A DNA stretch of 64,000 bases from positions 3,674,501 through 3,738,500 of the forward strand of contig NZ_CP115960.1 in the NCBI RefSeq assembly GCF_027941955.1, in the 5' to 3' direction. Positions 37,581 through 46,311 of the stretch are shown here, in pieces (within the stretch, counting starts at the first letter, position 1; each line of letters opens with the position of its first letter). A model generated the notes under the pieces. It saw only the letters and a program-made list of their open reading frames with translations. It did not search any database and was not told the origin of the DNA. A program made the translations under genes and the position numbers. This stretch comes from Sphingomonas sp. 7/4-4. Lineage in GTDB: Bacteria; Pseudomonadota; Alphaproteobacteria; Sphingomonadales; Sphingomonadaceae.

Positions 37581-38236
37581 AGGGCCTCCAGGTGCGCGGG
37601 CAGCGCGGCCGCATGATCGACGACATGGCCGGCGCCCGCCTGCCACAGTTCATGCATGGTGTGGTAGCCCCATGCAACACCTACTGCATGCGCACCCGCC
37701 GCGCGCGCCATCAGGATGTCGAAGCTGGTGTCGCCGATCATCGCGGTGGTTCCGGGCGAAGCGCCGGCCTCGGCCATTGCCGTCTCGATCATCGAGGGGT
37801 GCGGCTTGGAGGGGTGACGGTCGGCGGTCTGGAGCGTGACGAAGCGATCGTAGAGGCCGTGATGCTCGAGAATGTGCTTGAGCCCGCGATCGGACTTGCC
37901 GGTGGCGACGCCGAGCAGCCAGCCATTGGCGTCGAGCGTCTCGATCGCGTCGGCGACGCCGTCGAAAAGGGGTTCCGGGGCGAGCGCACCGCTCGCGCGC
38001 ATCGCGAAGAAGGCGCGCTTATAGTCCTCGGCCATCGCCTCGTGCTGGCCCGCCTCGGCCTCGGGAAGCAGCTGCGCGATGGCGGGAACTAGGCTGAGCC
38101 CGACGATCCGCCGGATCGCCTCGCGCGGCGGCGGATCGAGCCGCGAGACGGCGAAGCATTCCTCCATCGCGCGGCAGATATTGGCCTGGCTGTCGACGAG
38201 CGTGCCGTCGCAATCGAAGAGCGCGAGGCGGTTCAT
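37577..38236 (-). CDS. HAD-IA hydrolase, phosphoglycolate-phosphatase-like
   Basis: This 219-residue HAD phosphatase has motif I LFDCDGTLVDSQ (nucleophile Asp), motif II VATGKSDRG, motif III with the Lys in HPSKPHPSM and motif IV GDTSFDILMARAAG. The alpha-helical cap is the Gph/PpaX type. The likely substrate is 2-phosphoglycolate or another small phosphate ester. The gene starts the HAD-membrane protein-ATP12 set. The ATG at 38236 gives MNRLALFDCDGT. A palindromic element lies directly upstream. Confidence 0.9.
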   Translation of the reverse strand: MNRLALFDCDGTLVDSQANICRAMEECFAVSRLDPPPREAIRRIVGLSLVPAIAQLLPEAEAGQHEAMAEDYKRAFFAMRASGALAPEPLFDGVADAIETLDANGWLLGVATGKSDRGLKHILEHHGLYDRFVTLQTADRHPSKPHPSMIETAMAEAGASPGTTAMIGDTSFDILMARAAGAHAVGVAWGYHTMHELWQAGAGHVVDHAAALPAHLEAL

Positions 38237-38242
38237 CGGGAA

Positions 38243-38427
38243 AATCCTCCCCCGGAGGGGAGGGGAACCGCGAAGCGGTGGAGGGGTAGTTGCCCCAAGC
38301 GATATCGCCCGTGGAGATTACCCCTCCACCAAGCTGCGCTTGGTCCCAGCGCGAGGTCGAACATGCCCCGCATGTTCGAGGATCGTCCGGGGACGATCCG
38401 ACCCCGCGCTCCTTCCAGGGAGGATTG
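38243..38427. repeat. Composite palindromic element
   Basis: The ends are inverted (AATCCTCCCCCGG... and ...GGAGGATT). Inside are several small hairpins, for example around AAGCTGCGCTT, GAACATGCCCCGCATGTTC and GATCGTCCGGGGACGATC. The outer sequence is related to copies at 19180 and 53763. Confidence 0.75.
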
Positions 38428-38437
38428 ATTAGCGACA

Positions 38438-39541
38438 TCACTTCTTCGGCTTCGCCTCGCCCCTGCCGCGCCGTTCGCCTCGCCGTTCCTTGCGGACACC
38501 CTTGGCGTGTGCGCGGGCCTGCGCCTTTTTCTGTTCGCGGTTCATCGGCGGGCGGTCGTCGAGCGCGTCGGTGTTGCCCAACGCCAGGTCGAAGCCGAGC
38601 GTGTGCATCGATTCGGCGAAATGCTTCGGCAGCTCGGCGGTGACGTCGATCTTGCCCTCGTCGGGATGATCGATGCGGATGCGCCGCGCGTGCAAGTGCA
38701 TCTTCCGGGAGATGCCGCCGCTCAGGAATGCTTCCTGCAGCCCGTATTTGCCGTCGCCGACGATCGGATGGCCGATCGCCGCCATGTGGACGCGCAGCTG
38801 ATGGGTGCGCCCGGTGAGCGGCTGGAGCTCGACCCATGCGGTGCGGTTGCCGGCCTGCTCGATCACGCGGTAGCGCGTGCGGCTCGGCGCGCCTTCCTTC
38901 ATGTCGACCTGCATCTTCTCGCCGCCGGTGCCGGGCTGCTTGCCGATCGGCAGCTCGATCAGCCCGTCCTCGATCTCGGGCACGCCCATCACCAGCGCCC
39001 AATAGAGCTTCTTCGCGCTGCGGCCGGAGAAATGCTTCGAGAAGAAGGCGGCTGCGCGCGAGGTGCGGGCGAGCAGCAATGCGCCCGACGTATCCTTGTC
39101 GAGCCGGTGGACCAATTTGGGTCGTCCCTCGGCCTCGAACTGGAGCGCGTCGAGCAGGCCGTCGACATGCTCGAAGGTCTTGGTGCCGCCCTGCGTCGCG
39201 AGGCCCGGCGGCTTGTTGAGCACGATCGCCTGCGAGATCCTGGTGGATCACCATCTCGCGCGCGAACGCGATCTGGTCGTCGCTGAGCGGGGGCGGTCCG
39301 ATTTGGGCTTGGCGGCGCTGGCCTTGACCGGTTCGGCCGGGGGCACGCGGATCATCTGGCCGGTGGCGACGCGGTCGCCCGGATCGGCGCGCGCGCCGTC
39401 GACGCGGAGCTGCCCGGTGCGCGCCCAGCGCGAGACGATGTTGAAGCTGGTGTCGGGCAGATGCCGCTTGAACCAGCGATCGAGGCGGATGCCGTCGTCG
39501 TCGGCGCCGACGCGGAACTGGCGGACGTCGGTGCCGCTCAT
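38438..39541 (-). CDS. RluA/RluC-family 23S rRNA pseudouridine synthase (two apparent frameshifts)
   Basis: The product is about 367 residues: an S4 RNA-binding domain (GIRLDRWFKRHLPDTSFNIV, then VDGARADPGDRV) and a catalytic domain with LNKPPGLATQGG and the Asp motif HRLDKDTSGALLLARTSR. A later block is GRTHQLRVHMAAIGHPIVGD. Reading needs one missing base near 39295 and one extra base near 39240, which restore ...PPLSDDQIAFAREMVIHQDSQ. The C-terminus has a basic tail rich in Arg, Lys and Glu. RluC (U955/2504/2580) is the closest type, but RluD is possible. Its start overlaps the crcB stop (ATGA). Confidence 0.88.
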
Positions 39542-39915
39542 GCGATTGCCCTTGCGATGCCGAGGCCCAGTGCGAGCGCCGCAAGCGCGCCGATCACCGA
39601 GGCGAGGATATAGCCGAGGCCCAGGATCCAGTCGCCGCGTTCGAGCATCAGCATCACGTCGAGCGAAAAGGCCGAGAAGGTCGTGAAGCCGCCGAGCGCG
39701 CCGACGCCGAGCAGCAGCCGCCATTGCTCGCCATTTTCGCCGAAGCGCATCAGGCCGCCCGCGAGCAGGCCCATCAGCAGCCCGCCGATCAGGTTCACGG
39801 CCAGCGTGCCCCACGGATAGTTTGGCCCGAACAGGCCGAGCGTCGCACGCCCGACGAGATGTCGGGCGCCGGAGCCGAATGCGCCGCCGAGCATGACGAG
39901 AAGAAGAGAAGGCAT
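39538..39915 (-). CDS. crcB: Fluoride ion channel CrcB/Fluc
   Basis: CrcB forms dimeric fluoride channels that export F-. The 125-residue product has four membrane segments and family motifs GGAFGSGARHLVGR, GTLAVNLIGGLLMGLL and GGFTTFSAFSLDVMLMLERG. The last contains the Phe-box and Thr/Ser residues that line the pore. The ATG at 39915 begins MPSLLLVMLGG. No fluoride riboswitch consensus was seen upstream. The stop overlaps the pseudouridine synthase start. Confidence 0.94.
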   Translation of the reverse strand: MPSLLLVMLGGAFGSGARHLVGRATLGLFGPNYPWGTLAVNLIGGLLMGLLAGGLMRFGENGEQWRLLLGVGALGGFTTFSAFSLDVMLMLERGDWILGLGYILASVIGALAALALGLGIARAIA

Positions 39916-39973
39916 GGAGCGCCGGTAGCGCTTAATGCCTCTCAGGGGAACCGCGCTGTTCGCGTGCGGCGCG

Positions 39974-40708
39974 TCAGGCCCCGTTATTGGCGACCAGATC
40001 CACGTCGGTGCCGCCGTCCCTGCGCGTAGTCAGGAACAGCACATAGGCGCCGTCGTCGCGGGCGCGGGTGCCGCCGAGGATGTGCTGCGCGCCGTCGACC
40101 TGATGCTCGGCGCTGTACCCGGCGCGGACGGCTTTGGTGTAATACCAGTCGAGCAAAGTCTGCATCGGCTGGGCGGCGGAGAAGCTGACGACGCGCAGTG
40201 CGCAATTGCCCGGTGCGCCCGCAGCCTCGGTCACGCGTGCCTGTGGATAGAGCGGCAGATCGGCCGGAAGCCGCTGCGCCCAGCTCGCCGAATATTTGAG
40301 CGAACCCGCGCAGCCCCGCGTCCGCGCATTCTTCTGGCGCGCGGCGATTCCGGCGAGCGTCACCGATTCGCGTGCCGCGGCGCATTGGGGGCAATCCTTG
40401 CCGCTGACGGGCGGGGGCGTCCTGAGCAAGCCGGCGGTGTCGACCTTGGTGCCATTGGCGGCGACTGCGTCGTCGGGGATGCCGCCCGAATAAGGCTGGC
40501 TGGGTGGGCGCACCGCATCGCCATTGGCCTGACCGCCGAGCTGCGGGTCGACCATGATCTGGTCCTGCAGCGCGCCGGTGAGCGCCGGATCGGCGGCATT
40601 GCCCAATTCGGCGTCGCTCAGCGTGTTGTTGGCAATGTCTGCGCCGCTGCAGCCGGCAAGCGCGAGCGGCAGGAACACGAACAGGATGAAACCGATGGTG
40701 CGGAACAT
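39974..40708 (-). CDS. Lipoprotein of unknown function
   Basis: The 244-residue product from the ATG at 40708 has a clear lipobox (FLPLALAGC, Cys20). The mature part has CPQCAAA, suggesting a redox or metal-binding pair, then a C-terminal domain with ADLPLYPQARVTEAAG and DWYYTKAVRAGYSAEHQ. A longer start at 40732 is possible. No family that I can name with confidence; it is probably attached to the outer membrane. It is upstream of crcB on the same strand, 58 bp apart. Confidence 0.7.
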   Translation of the reverse strand: MFRTIGFILFVFLPLALAGCSGADIANNTLSDAELGNAADPALTGALQDQIMVDPQLGGQANGDAVRPPSQPYSGGIPDDAVAANGTKVDTAGLLRTPPPVSGKDCPQCAAARESVTLAGIAARQKNARTRGCAGSLKYSASWAQRLPADLPLYPQARVTEAAGAPGNCALRVVSFSAAQPMQTLLDWYYTKAVRAGYSAEHQVDGAQHILGGTRARDDGAYVLFLTTRRDGGTDVDLVANNGA

Positions 40709-40824
40709 TACGCGAGGCGCTCCCTTGGGCATCGTCGCTTTGCCCGGCCAAGGTTAAGGAAGCGTTGGGAAACGCGGATGCGCCTTAGCTTGCCAACACA
40801 CCTGATAGTCCCCATGTTCGCCCC

Positions 40825-41040
40825 ATGCTGAACATTATCTCTATCCTGATCGGCCTGGTCGCAGGGCTGATCGCGCTGGTGGGCATCATCCCGGTGATCT
40901 CGCTGGTCAACTGGATCGCCTTTCCGATCGCGCTCGTGGGCGCGGTGATCGGCATGCTCTCGAGCAGCAATACCGGACGCAACCTCAATTTCCTGGTGCT
41001 GGCGATCAGCGGCTTGCGGCTCTTCCTCACCGGGGGCTGA
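40825..41040 (+). CDS. Small two-segment membrane protein, unknown
   Basis: The 71-residue product begins MLNIISILIGLVAGLIALVG and has a second hydrophobic segment, NWIAFPIALVGAVIGMLSSS, then FLVLAISGLRLFLTGG. It is almost wholly hydrophobic with Asn/Arg between segments. The position of the ATG at 40825 and codon use support a real gene. It is divergent from the lipoprotein gene. Function is unknown. Confidence 0.65.
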   Translation: MLNIISILIGLVAGLIALVGIIPVISLVNWIAFPIALVGAVIGMLSSSNTGRNLNFLVLAISGLRLFLTGG

Positions 41041-41077
41041 TCTAGAGCGAATTTGGGCTTGGTAGGCCCATGAACAC

Positions 41078-41166
41078 CGTTCGCCCTGAGCTTGTCGAAG
41101 GGCTGCCCTTACTTTGCCCCGCGGATCGAAGAAGAACGGTGCTTCGACAAGCTCAGCACGAACGGG
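41078..41166. repeat. REP-like inverted repeat, second copy
   Basis: Left arm 41078-41100 and right arm 41141-41166 are inverted copies of the TTCGCCCTGAGCTTGTCGAA repeat seen at 1839-1905, around a 40-nt spacer. The arms differ at a few bases (GCCCTGAG against GCTGAGC on the complement). Confidence 0.85.
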
Positions 41167-41178
41167 TGTAGTGCAACG

Positions 41179-41206
41179 AAAAGGCCCGACGCCGAAGCGC
41201 CGGGCC
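41179..41206 (-). terminator. Intrinsic terminator of the glycine-zipper gene
   Basis: On the minus strand GGCCCGGCGC pairs with GCGTCGGGCC around TTCG, followed by TTTTCG. It lies about 26 bp after the stop at 41232. Confidence 0.85.
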
Positions 41207-41231
41207 CTCTCTTGCCTGCGTGGCAAAGGCG

Positions 41232-41818
41232 TTAGCGGCAGCGGACCTGGCCGCGATCGACCGAGGAGCCGAGCGCCGCACCGGCGGCCGCGCCGAGCAA
41301 TGTGCCGAGCGTGGCGTTGCGGCCGTTCGACAGCGTGTTGCCGAGGAGGCCACCGGCGACGCCGCCGATGATCAGGCCGGTCGTGCCGTCCGAGCGGCGG
41401 CAATAATAGCGACCGTCGTTACCGCGATAGACGCGGTCGTTCCGGCTCAGGCGACGCTCCTGATAATTGTTGCCGTCGCGATAATATTGATCGGCGTAAT
41501 AAGCGCTCTGGCCGCGCGGCAGGCGGTTATAGTCGTAGTTGCGATACTGGCGCCAATCGCGGCCCTCGCGGCTGTTTCGCCAATCGCGACTGTCGCGGCT
41601 GTCGCGGCGATATTCGCGCTGCGCCTGCTGCATGTCGCGGCGGCATTCGCGCCTCTCGCGCTCATATTCGCGGCGGTTGTCGGCGCGGCGCAGCTCACGG
41701 TTGCAGTCGCGCTGCGCGTCGCGCACGTTTTCGCGATATTCCTGGCGGGGCGTCTGGGCCATCGCCGGCAGCGCCGGGATGGCCACGGCGGCAATGGCCG
41801 CGGCAAAAGGATACGCAT
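41232..41818 (-). CDS. Exported glycine-zipper 2TM protein with an Arg/Asp/Tyr-rich middle (one apparent frameshift)
   Basis: The product is about 195 residues. The ATG at 41818 with one missing base near 41805 restores a signal peptide (MRIL then AAAIAAVAIPALPAMAQ). The middle is highly charged and repetitive: QREYRRDSRDSRDWRNSRE, then NYDYNRLPRGQSAYYADQYY. The C-terminus is a glycine-zipper 2TM domain (GLIIGGVAGGLLGNTLS and GTLLGAAAGAALGSSVDRG), as in the 17-kDa surface-antigen family. It is probably in the periplasm or outer membrane. It has its own terminator. Confidence 0.75.
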
Positions 41819-41930
41819 GGATCAGCTCCTATTTTATTATTATCGTAGGTGCTGATCCAACGTACCGGCGCACCGCAGGGTTGCGTGAACGCGAAACTAC
41901 GTTCCGTTCATCCGCAGGCCATGTCCGCGT

Positions 41931-42755
41931 TCAGATCCGCGCCGCACCCGGATACGCGAAGAGCAGGTCGCTCCCCATCTCCGCGTGGAGCTCGCATGTC
42001 CCTTCCAGCGTCACGCACTCGCCGGCGCGGAAGGCGACTCCATCGACCACGCCTTCGCCCGCGAGCGGAATCAGCCAGCCGGTAACGCCCTCGGGTAGCG
42101 TGAAGCTGCGCCTTCCGCCTTCCCAGCGTTCGAGCACGAATTTGGGCCCCTCGACGAGGATCTCGCGGTCGTCCGCGACCTTGCCCGGCATCGGATGCGG
42201 CACATAGGGCACCGGGTCCGACACCGCGACTCCGTCCTCGAGATGCAGCTCGCGCGGGCGACCGTAATCGTAGAGCCGATAGGTCGTCTCGCTGTTCTGC
42301 TGCACTTCGACCAAGGTGATCCCGGCGCCGATCGCATGGATCGTGCCCGAGCCGGAATAGAAGAAGTCGCCCGCCTTGACCGGCTTCCAGTCGAGCAGGC
42401 CCTCGATCGATCCGTCGAGCGCCGCGGCGCGCAGCGTCTCGCGGTCGATCGGCTCCCGCGTCCCGAGCGCGATCGTCGAATCGGGCTCGGCATCGAGGAT
42501 CACCCAGCATTCGTCCTTGCCGCGCGGCAGGCCTTTCGCTTGCGCTTGTTCGTCGTTCGGATGGACCTGCACCGACAATTTCTCGCTGGTGAAGAGATAT
42601 TTGATCAGCAGGTCGGGGGCGGCATTGCCCGGCGTCTGGAACCAGATCTCGCCCACTGGATCCTGGTCGGGCGCCGGATCGGCGAAGCCCGGCCACAGCG
42701 TGTGGCGTCCCCAGGGCTTTTCAACACGGTGCGTGGCGAGAAGCGTCGCAGTCAC
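41931..42755 (-). CDS. Class I mannose-6-phosphate isomerase family protein
   Basis: ManA interconverts mannose-6-phosphate and fructose-6-phosphate. The 274-residue product is shorter than enteric ManA (about 390), as in the small class I forms. Zinc ligands are in LSVQVHPNDEQA (His) and the Glu/His of AGTIHAI-type motif, here GDFFYSGSGTIHAIGAG. The N-terminus reads VEKPWGRHTLWPGF, close to the family start. The C-terminal cupin is WLIPLAGEGVVDGVAF. A role in making GDP-mannose-based polysaccharide is likely but not shown. Confidence 0.9.
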   Translation of the reverse strand: MTATLLATHRVEKPWGRHTLWPGFADPAPDQDPVGEIWFQTPGNAAPDLLIKYLFTSEKLSVQVHPNDEQAQAKGLPRGKDECWVILDAEPDSTIALGTREPIDRETLRAAALDGSIEGLLDWKPVKAGDFFYSGSGTIHAIGAGITLVEVQQNSETTYRLYDYGRPRELHLEDGVAVSDPVPYVPHPMPGKVADDREILVEGPKFVLERWEGGRRSFTLPEGVTGWLIPLAGEGVVDGVAFRAGECVTLEGTCELHAEMGSDLLFAYPGAARI

Positions 42756-42921
42756 TCAATTTCCTCCCGATACTCGGATGCGCAATGACCAGCGCAACGC
42801 GCCCATGCGGGAGAAGGTCCCGCGAAAAAGCGCCCGCCGCACCGGCCGCCGCGGCCTATGACACAATCGCGCCGCGAAAAGGATTGTTTGACGCCACTAC
42901 GCTCGGCTAAGACGCCCTCAT

Positions 42922-43731
42922 ATGCGTATTCCCCTTGCTCGCGCGCTCGCGCTCGCCCTCGTTCCGGTGCTTGCCTTCTCGGTCGCAGGCTGCGCCAAGC
43001 GCGGCGCGAAGACCGACCTTCCTTATGTCGCGCGCGACGTGGGAACGCTCTATTCGGCGGGCAAGCAGCGCCTCGACCAGCGCCAGTACAAGCTCGCCGC
43101 GGCATTGTTCGACGAAGTCGAGCGCCAGCATCCCTATTCCGTCTGGGCGCGCCGCGCGCAGCTGATGGGCGCGTTCAGCTATTATCTGAACCAGGATTAT
43201 TCGGAGGCGGTCGCCTCGGCGCAGCGCTTCCTCGCGGTCCATCCGGGCAACCGCGACGCGCCTTATGCCTATTATCTGATCGGCATCAGCTATTACGAGC
43301 AGATCGCCGACGTCACGCGCGACCAGAAGATCACGCAGCAGGCGCTCGATTCGCTGGGCGAATTGACCCGCCGCTATCCCAACACCCGCTATGCCGCCGA
43401 TGCGCGCCTCAAGATGGATCTCGTCCGCGACCACCTCGCGGGCAAGGAAATGGAGATCGGCCGCTTCTACGAAGGCCGCGGCCAGTGGCTCGCCGCGACG
43501 ACGCGCTTCCGCACCGTCGTCGACAATTACCAGATGACCACGCACGTGCCCGAAGCGCTGCTGCGGCTGACCGAGGCCTATCTGGCGCTCGGCGTGCCGA
43601 TGGAAGCGCAGAAGGCCGCCGCGGTGCTCGGCGCCAATTATCCCGGCACCGACTGGTACAAGCGCGCGTATGACCTGATGCAGAAGAATCAGGACAAGCT
43701 CGCCAAGGCGCAGAACCCCGCCGCGAGCTGA
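42922..43731 (+). CDS. bamD: Outer-membrane assembly lipoprotein BamD
   Basis: BamD is an essential TPR lipoprotein of the BAM complex, which inserts beta-barrel proteins. The 269-residue product has a lipobox (FSVAGC, Cys24) and TPR-type helical repeats, for example AGKQRLDQRQYKLAAALFDE and YLNQDYSEAVASAQRFLAVH. The conserved DAPYAYYLIGISYYEQIADV segment matches BamD. The ATG at 42922 begins MRIPLARALALAL. recN follows 168 bp downstream, a common neighbour of bamD. Confidence 0.96.
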   Translation: MRIPLARALALALVPVLAFSVAGCAKRGAKTDLPYVARDVGTLYSAGKQRLDQRQYKLAAALFDEVERQHPYSVWARRAQLMGAFSYYLNQDYSEAVASAQRFLAVHPGNRDAPYAYYLIGISYYEQIADVTRDQKITQQALDSLGELTRRYPNTRYAADARLKMDLVRDHLAGKEMEIGRFYEGRGQWLAATTRFRTVVDNYQMTTHVPEALLRLTEAYLALGVPMEAQKAAAVLGANYPGTDWYKRAYDLMQKNQDKLAKAQNPAAS

Positions 43732-43755
43732 GTGCCATTCGGCGGATCGCGACAA

Positions 43756-43844
43756 TGCCGTCACCCCGGCGAAAGCCGGGCCCCAGAGTTTCTCTGCCGT
43801 GTCGTGTGCGGCTCTGGATCCCGGCTTTCGCCGGGATGACGGCA
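43756..43844. repeat. Inverted repeat between bamD and recN
   Basis: Left arm (TGCCGTCACCCCGGCGAAAG...) and right arm (...CTTTCGCCGGGATGACGGCA) are reverse complements with few mismatches, around a loop of about 20 nt. This resembles the widespread alphaproteobacterial CGTCACCCCGGCGAAAGCCGG repeat family. Confidence 0.85.
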
Positions 43845-43899
43845 AGGATGTGAGCCATGGCTTCCGTTCTTCCTCCGTTCCTGCAATAAGGCGCCGCGC

Positions 43900-45561
43900 A
43901 TGCTGACGGCGCTCTCCATCCGCGATGTCGTCCTGATCGAGGCGCTGGACCTTGAGTTCGGCACCGGCCTCGGCGTGCTGACCGGCGAGACCGGCGCGGG
44001 CAAATCGATCCTGCTCGATGCGCTGGGGCTTGCGCTCGGCGCGCGCGGCGAGAGCGGGCTGGTGCGCCAGGGCGCCGCGCAGGCCGCGGTCACCGCCAGC
44101 TTCGAGACTCCGCCGCCGGGCGGCGCGATCGCCAATGTTATGGCGCAGAACGGGCTCGACCTCGAACCCGGCGAGCCTTTGCTCGTCCGCCGCATCGTCA
44201 AGTCGGACGGCGGCAGCCGCGCCTTCGTCAACGATCAGCCCGCCTCTGCCGGCCTGCTCCGCGAGCTCGCGCCGCATCTGGTCGAAATACATGGCCAGCA
44301 CGACGATCGCGGACTGCTCAACCCGCGCGGCCATCGTGCCCTGCTCGACAGTTTCGGGCGGCTCGAAATCGGCCCTGTCGCGGTGGCGCATCGCGCGTGG
44401 CGCGAGGCCGAAGACGCGCTCGCGGTTGCCCGCGCCGAGCAGGATTTGGCCGAGCGCGACCGCGAATGGCTCGATCACGCCGTCACCGAACTGCGCGCGC
44501 TCGCACCCGAAGCGGGCGAGGAAGAGCGTCTCGCCGAACGCCGCGCGACGATGCAGCGCGGCGAGAAGGTCGCCGACGAGCTTCAGACGATCGCGCAACT
44601 GCTCGAAGGATCGGAAGGCGGGCTCAGCCAGCTGCGCCAGGCCGCGCGCGTGCTCGAGCGGATCGCCGACAGCCATGACGCGCTTGCCGAGGCGCTCGCC
44701 GCGATCGATCGTGCGATCACCGAGGGTGCCGAGGCGCAGGACCGGATCGATTTCGCCGCCGAGGCGCTGGCCTTCGATCCCGCCGCGCTCGAAGCCGACG
44801 AGACGCGGCTGTTCGAGCTGCGTGGCATCGCGCGCAAGCATCGCGTCCAGCCCGACGATCTGCCTGCGTTGCTGGAGGAATTGTCCGCCCGGCTCGAACG
44901 CGTCGAGAGCGGCGGCGCCGGCATTGCCCGGCTCGAACTCGCCGTCGAGGAAACCCACCGGACCTATCGCGAAGCGGCGCGCACGCTGTCGGCCGCACGC
45001 GCCGGGGCAGCCGCGCGGCTCGATGCCGCGGTCGAGGCCGAGCTCAAGCCCCTGAAGCTCGACGCCGCGCGCTTCCGCACCGTGGTCGAGCAACTCGACG
45101 AGGGGCAAGGGTCGGCGGCGGGCATGGACCGAGTCGAGTTCGAGGTCTCGACCAATCCGGGCGCCCCCTTCGCGCCGCTGATCAAGATCGCCAGCGGCGG
45201 CGAGCTTTCGCGCTTCATCCTCGCCTTGAAGGTAGCACTCGCCGAAGAGGGCGGTGCGGCGACACTGATCTTCGACGAGATCGATCGCGGCGTCGGCGGC
45301 GCGGTGGCCAGCGCGATCGGCGAGCGGCTGGCGCGGCTGTCGTCGAGCGCGCAGGTGCTCGTCGTGACGCACAGCCCGCAAGTGGCGGCGCGGGGCACGC
45401 AGCACCTGCTGATCGCCAAGAGCCATGACGGCTTCGTCACCCGGACCGGCGTCACGCCGCTCGACGCCGCACAGCGCCGCGAGGAGATCGCGCGCATGCT
45501 CTCCGGTGCCGAGATCACCCCCGAAGCGCGCGCGCAGGCGGAGCGTCTGCTGGTGGCCTAG
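43900..45561 (+). CDS. recN: DNA repair ATPase RecN
   Basis: RecN is an SMC-like ATPase that holds broken DNA ends in recombinational repair. The 553-residue product has the Walker A GETGAGKS (residues 29-36), the family motif VEIHGQHDDRGLLNPRGHR, two coiled-coil regions either side of the middle, and the C-terminal ABC signature KIASGGELSRFILALKVAL with Walker B ATLIFDEIDRGVGG. The ATG at 43900 begins MLTALSIRDVVLIEALD. Damage (LexA) control is known for relatives; no clear SOS box was identified here. Confidence 0.97.
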   Translation: MLTALSIRDVVLIEALDLEFGTGLGVLTGETGAGKSILLDALGLALGARGESGLVRQGAAQAAVTASFETPPPGGAIANVMAQNGLDLEPGEPLLVRRIVKSDGGSRAFVNDQPASAGLLRELAPHLVEIHGQHDDRGLLNPRGHRALLDSFGRLEIGPVAVAHRAWREAEDALAVARAEQDLAERDREWLDHAVTELRALAPEAGEEERLAERRATMQRGEKVADELQTIAQLLEGSEGGLSQLRQAARVLERIADSHDALAEALAAIDRAITEGAEAQDRIDFAAEALAFDPAALEADETRLFELRGIARKHRVQPDDLPALLEELSARLERVESGGAGIARLELAVEETHRTYREAARTLSAARAGAAARLDAAVEAELKPLKLDAARFRTVVEQLDEGQGSAAGMDRVEFEVSTNPGAPFAPLIKIASGGELSRFILALKVALAEEGGAATLIFDEIDRGVGGAVASAIGERLARLSSSAQVLVVTHSPQVAARGTQHLLIAKSHDGFVTRTGVTPLDAAQRREEIARMLSGAEITPEARAQAERLLVA

Positions 45562-45567
45562 CCAAAG

Positions 45568-45661
45568 CCCTCTCCCCTCCGGGGAGAGGGTTGGGAGAGG
45601 GGCAAGAGGGAGAGTGCGCCGCACTTCCCCTCTCCCGGCCCTCTCCCCGGAGGGGAGAGGG
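45568..45661. repeat. GC-rich inverted repeat after recN
   Basis: Arms read CCCTCTCCCCTCCGGGGAGA... and its reverse complement near 45640-45661, around a purine-rich loop. Each arm is itself a small hairpin. It begins 7 bp after the recN stop. Confidence 0.8.
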
Positions 45662-45669
45662 AGTGCAGT

Positions 45670-45685
45670 CTGAACGCCCGTTCAG
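45670..45685. promoter_or_regulatory. Candidate TetR-family operator
   Basis: CTGAACGCCCGTTCAG is a palindrome with perfect 7-bp arms around CC, 124 bp upstream of the small exported protein gene. TGAACG/CGTTCA half-sites are typical of TetR/AcrR repressors. No TetR gene is in the window. Confidence 0.4.
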
Positions 45686-45808
45686 TCTCCTTTCGCACAT
45701 GCGACAAATCGCGACACAAAATGCCGGGCCATGGGACATCCCCGCGACAGGGGCGCTTCATAACGCCTTTCGACCGCAGCCGCGGTCCTGTTGCAAAAGG
45801 AGAGTAAC

Positions 45809-46174
45809 ATGAAGAAGTTCTCGCTCATTCTTGCCGGCCTCGGCATTGCCGCCGCGGCTGTCCCCGCCGCCGCCATCGCAGCGCCCGCGCCGCATTTCGC
45901 GAGCTATCAGGGCGGCTGGCAGAACATCAATGCGCGCCAGGCGAAGCTCGAGGCCCGCATCAACCAGGGCATCCGCTCAGGTTCGCTCACGCGGGCCGAA
46001 GCCGCCCGGCTCCGTGCGCAGTTCCGCGACCTCAATCGCCTCGAGGCGCGCTATCGTGCGAGCCGCCCCGGTCTGACGCTCGCCGAGCGCCGCGATCTCG
46101 ATCGCCGCTTCGATGCGCTCTCGGCGCGGATCCGCTTCGAGAAGCATGATCGCCAGGGATATCGCGGCCGATAA
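45809..46174 (+). CDS. Small exported helical protein, unknown function
   Basis: The 121-residue product starts with a signal peptide, MKKFSLILAGLGIAAAAVPA, probably cleaved after AIAAPA. The mature part is helical and charged, with two similar segments: RQAKLEARINQGIRSGSLTR and RRDLDRRFDALSARIRFEKH. The pattern IxxGxxxGxLTxxEA is like small envelope proteins that respond to metals or misfolding. AAAGGAGAG precedes the ATG at 45809. It is near the two-component genes that follow on the same strand, but a terminator-like hairpin separates them. Confidence 0.75.
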   Translation: MKKFSLILAGLGIAAAAVPAAAIAAPAPHFASYQGGWQNINARQAKLEARINQGIRSGSLTRAEAARLRAQFRDLNRLEARYRASRPGLTLAERRDLDRRFDALSARIRFEKHDRQGYRGR

Positions 46175-46197
46175 GCGGCCTTGGCCGAAAGATCATG

Positions 46198-46227
46198 ACG
46201 GGCTCCGCCAGCGATGGCGGAGCCCGT
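46198..46227 (+). terminator. Strong hairpin after the small exported gene
   Basis: ACGGGCTCCGCCA and TGGCGGAGCCCGT form a perfect 13-bp stem with a GCGA tetraloop, 24 bp after the stop. Only TTCT follows, so the T-tract is poor. Confidence 0.7.
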
Positions 46228-46311
46228 TCTACATCGGCCATGCGCCCCGTGCATTTGCTCCCAAAGAAAAATTAGGGCAGCAATTCAGACACATTTTTGT
46301 ACAAGGACGCC

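Noticed and set aside
39916..39975. A fluoride riboswitch before crcB
   Set aside because: The gap is short and the conserved fluoride-motif bases were not found.
42907..45624. A 905-codon open frame opposite bamD and recN
   Set aside because: Same reasons: shadow of well-supported genes on the plus strand.
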